Shown here piece after piece: positions 15,352 to 17,920 of a DNA stretch of 17,920 nucleotides (its first letter is position 1; the number at the start of each line of letters is the position of its first letter). The stretch lies in contig CAJTSU010000066.1 in assembly GCA_910579055.1 (NCBI GenBank), positions 1 through 17,920 of the forward strand, read 5' to 3'. The position numbers and the translations under genes were made by a program. The notes beneath the pieces were generated by a model. It saw only the letters and a list, made by a program, of their open reading frames with translations. It ran no database searches and was not told the origin of the DNA. The stretch is from an uncultured Mailhella sp. (GTDB lineage: Bacteria > Desulfobacterota > Desulfovibrionia > Desulfovibrionales > Desulfovibrionaceae).

Positions 15352-15432
15352 CAATCCACATCCGCTGTTTTGGCAAGTTCACGTTTCTCCCTGAAGGGGC
15401 AGGTTCCAAACCATAGTGGAATTTTTGATGAA
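15352..15432 (-). repeat. Intergenic repeat module 1, copy B, overlapping the ogt start
   Basis: The reverse complement of 15365-15432 matches 10662-10728 closely, and is flanked at 15352-15360 by CAATCCACA, the end sequence of module 2. On the plus strand it finishes with TGGAATTTTTGATGAA, so the ATG of ogt (15428-15430) and its weak GGA ribosome site are part of the repeat. Confidence 0.8.
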
Positions 15433-15907
15433 CAGTGCATACCATTTTGGCCTTGAGACTCCAATCGGGCTCATAACGCTGGTGGAAGAGGGGGATGCGG
15501 TAACTCAACTGCATTTTGGCGCTTTTTTTTCTGGTATTGCCGAACAAAGAGAAACGCCCCTGTTGCAAGAGGCTGCACGCCAGTTGACAGCCTATTTTCA
15601 AGGGCAGTTGCGAAATTTTTCCCTCCCCCTCCAGCCGAAAGGTACCACGTTTCAACGATCTGTATGGGAACAGCTTCAGCGCATACCCTACGGTCAGACG
15701 TGTTCTTATGGCGATATCGCCCGCGCCTGCGGCAATCCCAAAGCTTCGCGGGCTGTGGGCATGGCAAACAACCGTAACCCCATCTCGATTATTATTCCCT
15801 GCCACCGGGTTATCGGGGCAGATGGCAAACTTGTCGGCTACGGCGGTGGTCTGGATATTAAAATTCGTCTTCTTGAGTTGGAGAAAACGACCTTGGAGCG
15901 GGGGTAA
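15428..15907 (+). CDS. ogt: Methylated-DNA--protein-cysteine methyltransferase
   Basis: This is a suicide DNA-repair protein that moves the methyl group from O6-methylguanine to its own cysteine. The 159 residues carry the family core: FQRSVWEQLQRIPYGQTCSY, then GNPKASRAVGMA with its Asn and Arg finger, and the active-site PCHRV at 124-128 with Cys125, followed by GYGGGLDIKIRLL. It lacks the N-terminal transcription-activator part of Ada, so it is of the Ogt type. The start is ATG 15428; GTG 15416 is a weaker alternative. Both fall inside an intergenic repeat. Its TAA shares one base with the crcB ATG, implying coupling. Confidence 0.94.
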   Translation: MNSAYHFGLETPIGLITLVEEGDAVTQLHFGAFFSGIAEQRETPLLQEAARQLTAYFQGQLRNFSLPLQPKGTTFQRSVWEQLQRIPYGQTCSYGDIARACGNPKASRAVGMANNRNPISIIIPCHRVIGADGKLVGYGGGLDIKIRLLELEKTTLERG

Positions 15908-16284
15908 TGCAACAGATCCTTCTGGTCGGACTGGCGGGAGCAGTGGGGGCTGTCGCCCGTTATCTGCTTTCTTCCATCGTGACAGGACTGTTTGGCGCTT
16001 CCTTTCCCTGGGGCATTTTTCTGGTCAATGTTCTTGGCTGCTTTCTTTTCGGCATTGTTATCGGACTGGCCGAGCACTTTGAACTGATTGGAGATGTTGT
16101 GCGCCTGACTCTGCTCACAGGTTTCATGGGGGCTTTCACCACATTTTCCACTTTTATCTTCGACACTCACCTTTTTCTTGGTGAAGGCAAATGGCTGATG
16201 GGGATGCTCAATGCAGCGGGCCAGATTGTCATCGGCCTGATTTGCCTGTGGGGTGGACAAAAAATGGTGGACATGCTGAATTGA
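15907..16284 (+). CDS. crcB: Fluoride channel CrcB/FluC
   Basis: This small inner-membrane fluoride export channel works as a dual-topology dimer. The 125 residues give four hydrophobic helices. Signatures are GLAGAVGAVARYLLS near the start, FLVNVLGCFLFG with the conserved Asn, and GFMGAFTTFSTFIFDT with the phenylalanine- and threonine-rich fluoride path. The start ATG overlaps the ogt stop (TAATG), so it is translated with ogt and there is no room for a fluoride riboswitch directly before it. A single copy is present, consistent with a homodimer. Confidence 0.94.
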   Translation: MQQILLVGLAGAVGAVARYLLSSIVTGLFGASFPWGIFLVNVLGCFLFGIVIGLAEHFELIGDVVRLTLLTGFMGAFTTFSTFIFDTHLFLGEGKWLMGMLNAAGQIVIGLICLWGGQKMVDMLN

Positions 16285-16315
16285 GCACTTTTTATGGAAA
16301 TATCGAGGTAACGGC

Positions 16316-17257
16316 GTGCTGGAAGTTTGCAATCTGACGGTTTCCATTGAGGGGTTGATTATTGTCCGCCAGGTAACTTTTTCCCTGGAACGGGGCAAAA
16401 CATTGTGCCTTGTGGGAGAATCCGGCTGTGGCAAAAGTATGACGGCTCTGGCTGTAATGGGATTGCTGCCCGAAAATGCTCGTATTACCGAGGGCAGCGT
16501 GCGCTTGAATGACGCCACGCTGACGACAATGAGTGAACGGCAACTGTGTACGATCCGGGGCAGAAAAATCGGCATGATTTTCCAGGAGCCCATGACTTCC
16601 CTCAACCCGGTACTGACCATCGGCAAGCAGGTAAGGGAAGCCGTGTTGCAGCATGAACAGATTTCAAATGTTGCGGCACAGGAGAGGGTGGTGGAACTTC
16701 TCTCTGCCGTGGGCTTTCCTGCTCCGGTCGAGCGCTTGGCTGATTACCCGCATCAACTTTCCGGGGGATTGCGTCAACGTGTGATGATCGCCATGGCACT
16801 GGCGTGTTCACCAGAAATTCTGATCGCCGACGAACCGACTACAGCCTTGGATGTAACCATTCAGGGACAGATTCTTGTGTTGCTTAAACGGCTGGCGCAT
16901 GATCGGGATATGGGCTTAACCCTGATCACACACGATTTGGGCGTAGTTTCCGATATGGCCGATCAGATCGCGGTCATGTATGCAGGGGAGATTGTCGAAT
17001 ACACATCCCGCGATGCGTTTTTTGCTCGCCCTTTGCATCCGTATTCGCAGGGCTTGCTCGCCTGCCTGCCGGACATGGAGGAACCCAATCGCAGGCGTCT
17101 TCCCACCATTCCCGGCACGGTTCCACCTCCTGCGGCCCGTGGGACGGGATGTTTGTTCCGCGAACGTTGCCCCAAAGCCATGCCACGTTGTTCCTCTCCG
17201 GTACCTCGCCTTGAAGTGGAGAGCGAACATTTTGTATCTTGCCATTTTTACTTATAA
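16316..17257 (+). CDS. Oligopeptide/dipeptide ABC transporter ATP-binding protein (OppD/DppD type)
   Basis: This 313-residue ATPase energises import of peptides or, in relatives, nickel. Walker A is GESGCGKS (34-41), the Q-loop Gln90 lies in IFQEPMTSLNP, the signature LSGGLRQR is at 148-155, Walker B ILIADE at 168-173, and the H-loop is in LITHDLG. The C-terminal oligopeptide-transporter extension is present, with HPYSQGL, PTIPGTVPPP and a cysteine-rich GCLFRERCPKAMPRC and later SCHF; in this family such cysteines can hold an iron-sulfur cluster. The start is GTG 16316 behind GAGG. No permease, binding protein or DppF partner is in the window; it is 31 bases after crcB and the last gene before the tRNA. 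Confidence 0.9.
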   Translation: MLEVCNLTVSIEGLIIVRQVTFSLERGKTLCLVGESGCGKSMTALAVMGLLPENARITEGSVRLNDATLTTMSERQLCTIRGRKIGMIFQEPMTSLNPVLTIGKQVREAVLQHEQISNVAAQERVVELLSAVGFPAPVERLADYPHQLSGGLRQRVMIAMALACSPEILIADEPTTALDVTIQGQILVLLKRLAHDRDMGLTLITHDLGVVSDMADQIAVMYAGEIVEYTSRDAFFARPLHPYSQGLLACLPDMEEPNRRRLPTIPGTVPPPAARGTGCLFRERCPKAMPRCSSPVPRLEVESEHFVSCHFYL

Positions 17258-17330
17258 GGCTCTGTTGTGGAACCGTGTTGAAAATAACCTTGACCGCCGG
17301 AGGCGCGAGCGTAGCGACCATAAGATACAT

Positions 17331-17385
17331 GTTGCCTTTTGCCCGTATGGAACACGGGCCGCTTTGCGGCAACGAACGTTGCCGC
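17331..17385. other. Overlapping, mutually exclusive hairpins upstream of tRNA-Leu
   Basis: GCGGCAACG (17366-17374) pairs perfectly with CGTTGCCGC (17377-17385). The same GGCAAC (17368-17373) can instead pair with GTTGCC (17331-17336), enclosing a GCCCGT/ACGGGC stem (17341-17346 with 17354-17359). GCCGC (17358-17362) with GCGGC (17366-17370) is a third option. The 242 bases between the transporter gene and the tRNA (17258-17499) hold no supported gene. This switch-like arrangement may be chance GC structure or a remnant element. Confidence 0.4.
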
Positions 17386-17461
17386 CCATGCCGGAGCAAA
17401 AGCACACGTCACGCACAGCACCACCAACACGCTTCTACTGCAGAACCCTCGAAAAAAATAC

Positions 17462-17490
17462 TTGCCAAGAGAAATATTTTTGGGTATTTA
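17462..17490 (+). promoter_or_regulatory. Promoter of tRNA-Leu
   Basis: TTGCCA (17462-17467), a 17-base AT-rich spacer and TATTTA (17485-17490) form a good sigma70 promoter. Initiation would fall only a few bases before the tRNA 5' end at 17500. Confidence 0.55.
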
Positions 17491-17499
17491 TCTCTCCGT

Positions 17500-17586
17500 G
17501 CCGAAGTGGTGGAATTGGTAGACACGCTAGGTTCAGGGTCTAGTTCTCGCAAGGGAGTGGGAGTTCGAGTCTCCCCTTCGGCACCA
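17500..17586 (+). tRNA. tRNA-Leu (anticodon CAG)
   Basis: This is an 87-base class II tRNA with encoded CCA. The acceptor GCCGAAG (17500-17506) pairs with CTTCGGC (17576-17582), followed by ACCA. The D-arm contains GGAATTGGTAGACAC. The anticodon stem CTAGG/TCTAG has loop TTCAGGG with CAG at 17534-17536. The long variable arm TCTC-GCAA-GGGA and the T-arm GGGAG-TTCGAGT-CTCCC complete it. Its 3' end is the likely attachment site of the integrase encoded 208 bases downstream. Confidence 0.97.
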
Positions 17587-17600
17587 AGTAAGAATCCAAT

Positions 17601-17645
17601 CAAGTCCCGCAAGGTTCAAAAAGCCTTGCGGGACTTGGCTTTTTG
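17601..17645 (+). terminator. Intrinsic terminator after tRNA-Leu
   Basis: CAAGTCCCGCAAGG (17601-17614) pairs perfectly over 14 bases with CCTTGCGGGACTTG (17624-17637), followed by GCTTTTT. It lies 15 bases after the CCA end, on the integrase side of the tRNA. Confidence 0.85.
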
Positions 17646-17698
17646 GGCAATGGTATGTCCAGCGAGGTGTCGTGGGAAACGGGGAGAACCAACAAAAA

Positions 17699-17759
17699 TG
17701 ACGGTATTTGCAGCGGTATGAGCCCACATGGAGGAAACGAGGCCCGAAAAATACCGTCA
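17699..17759. repeat. 11-bp inverted repeat between tRNA and integrase gene
   Basis: TGACGGTATTT (17699-17709) and AAATACCGTCA (17749-17759) are perfect inverse copies separated by 39 bases. The position, 35 bases before the integrase start, suits integrase arm-type sites, an excisionase or repressor operator, or a stem-loop in the integrase leader. The rest of 17646-17793 shows no gene. Confidence 0.6.
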
Positions 17760-17793
17760 CCCTGCAACCCCTTGCCAGCAAAGGATTTTAGCC

Positions 17794-17920
17794 ATGCCAC
17801 TGACCGACACCATGCTCAGGAATTTGAAGTCCGACGGTACTCCGGCAAAACTGGCCGACTCTGAAGGCTTGTACCTTTATCTCTCCGCTTCCGGCGGAAA
17901 ATTGTGGCGGATGGATTACC
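17794..17920 (+). CDS. int: Tyrosine integrase, P4 type (N-terminal fragment, cut by window end)
   Basis: The first 42 codons are visible: MPLTDTMLRNLKSDG, then KLADSEGLYLYLSASGGK and LWRMDY. This is the typical arm-type DNA-binding N-terminus (DUF4102) of P4-like integrases, which insert islands at the 3' ends of tRNA genes. ATG 17794 has AAAGGA at 17780-17785. The catalytic domain lies outside the window, so its completeness cannot be judged. Position directly after tRNA-Leu, in the same direction, fits an integrated island or prophage with its attL at the tRNA. Confidence 0.85.
   Translation, partial: MPLTDTMLRNLKSDGTPAKLADSEGLYLYLSASGGKLWRMDY

Noticed and set aside
14915..15805. 296-codon minus-strand frame across the hydrogenase protease and ogt
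   Set aside because: It is opposite two recognisable genes and across the repeat; no conserved pattern.
17601..17637. The 14-bp inverted repeat after the tRNA as an attachment core
   Set aside because: A perfect stem with a 9-base loop followed by a T-run directly after a tRNA is best read as a terminator.
1..17920. CRISPR arrays, rRNA genes and intact insertion sequences
   Set aside because: No regularly spaced direct repeats, rRNA sequence or transposase frames were seen; the only repeats are the intergenic modules described.

Overview
The window looks like a chromosomal segment from an anaerobic deltaproteobacterium of the Desulfovibrio/Bilophila type. The evidence is a carbamoyltransferase-like gene followed by argG and argH (the argF-argG-argH order), a 2x[4Fe-4S] ferredoxin next to a fumarate-reductase-type flavoprotein, a [NiFe]-hydrogenase maturation protease, and a moderately high G+C content. 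The species is not assigned; the genus-level guess is inference from remembered family resemblance.

Left part (1-2022): the C-terminal half of a flavoprotein gene is cut off near the window edge beside a GC-rich hairpin. It is followed by an intact ferredoxin gene and a TauE/SafE-type exporter gene that is full length except for an in-frame amber codon. A palindromic intergenic repeat sits at the 3' end of this set. Minus-strand block (2020-3721): mgtE (Mg2+ channel), followed by a small helix-hairpin-helix protein. Plus-strand NAD block (3832-7586): nadC, nadA, nadB, the whole de novo route from aspartate to nicotinate mononucleotide. NadC carries an extra CxxC...CxxC N-terminus. Minus strand (7603-8391): a UPF0280/ApbE-like protein.

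Arginine block (8509-12775): an ornithine-carbamoyltransferase-like protein that has lost nearly all substrate-binding motifs, then argG, a 304-base intergenic region packed with repeats and hairpins, argH, and a nucleoside-deoxyribosyltransferase-like gene whose GTG overlaps the argH stop. Right part (13008-17257): a small unknown protein, cardiolipin synthase, a hydrogenase maturation protease, ogt, crcB (overlapping ogt by one base) and a lone OppD/DppD-type ATPase. The window ends with a tRNA-Leu(CAG), its terminator, an inverted repeat and the first 42 codons of a P4-type tyrosine integrase, so an integrated element begins here and extends beyond the window.

The most notable items are (i) the retained, motif-less carbamoyltransferase in the arg cluster, (ii) a two-module intergenic repeat family, one copy of which supplies the start codon of ogt, (iii) the NadC fusion with a putative metal knuckle, (iv) the two decayed genes at the left end, and (v) the island boundary at tRNA-Leu.
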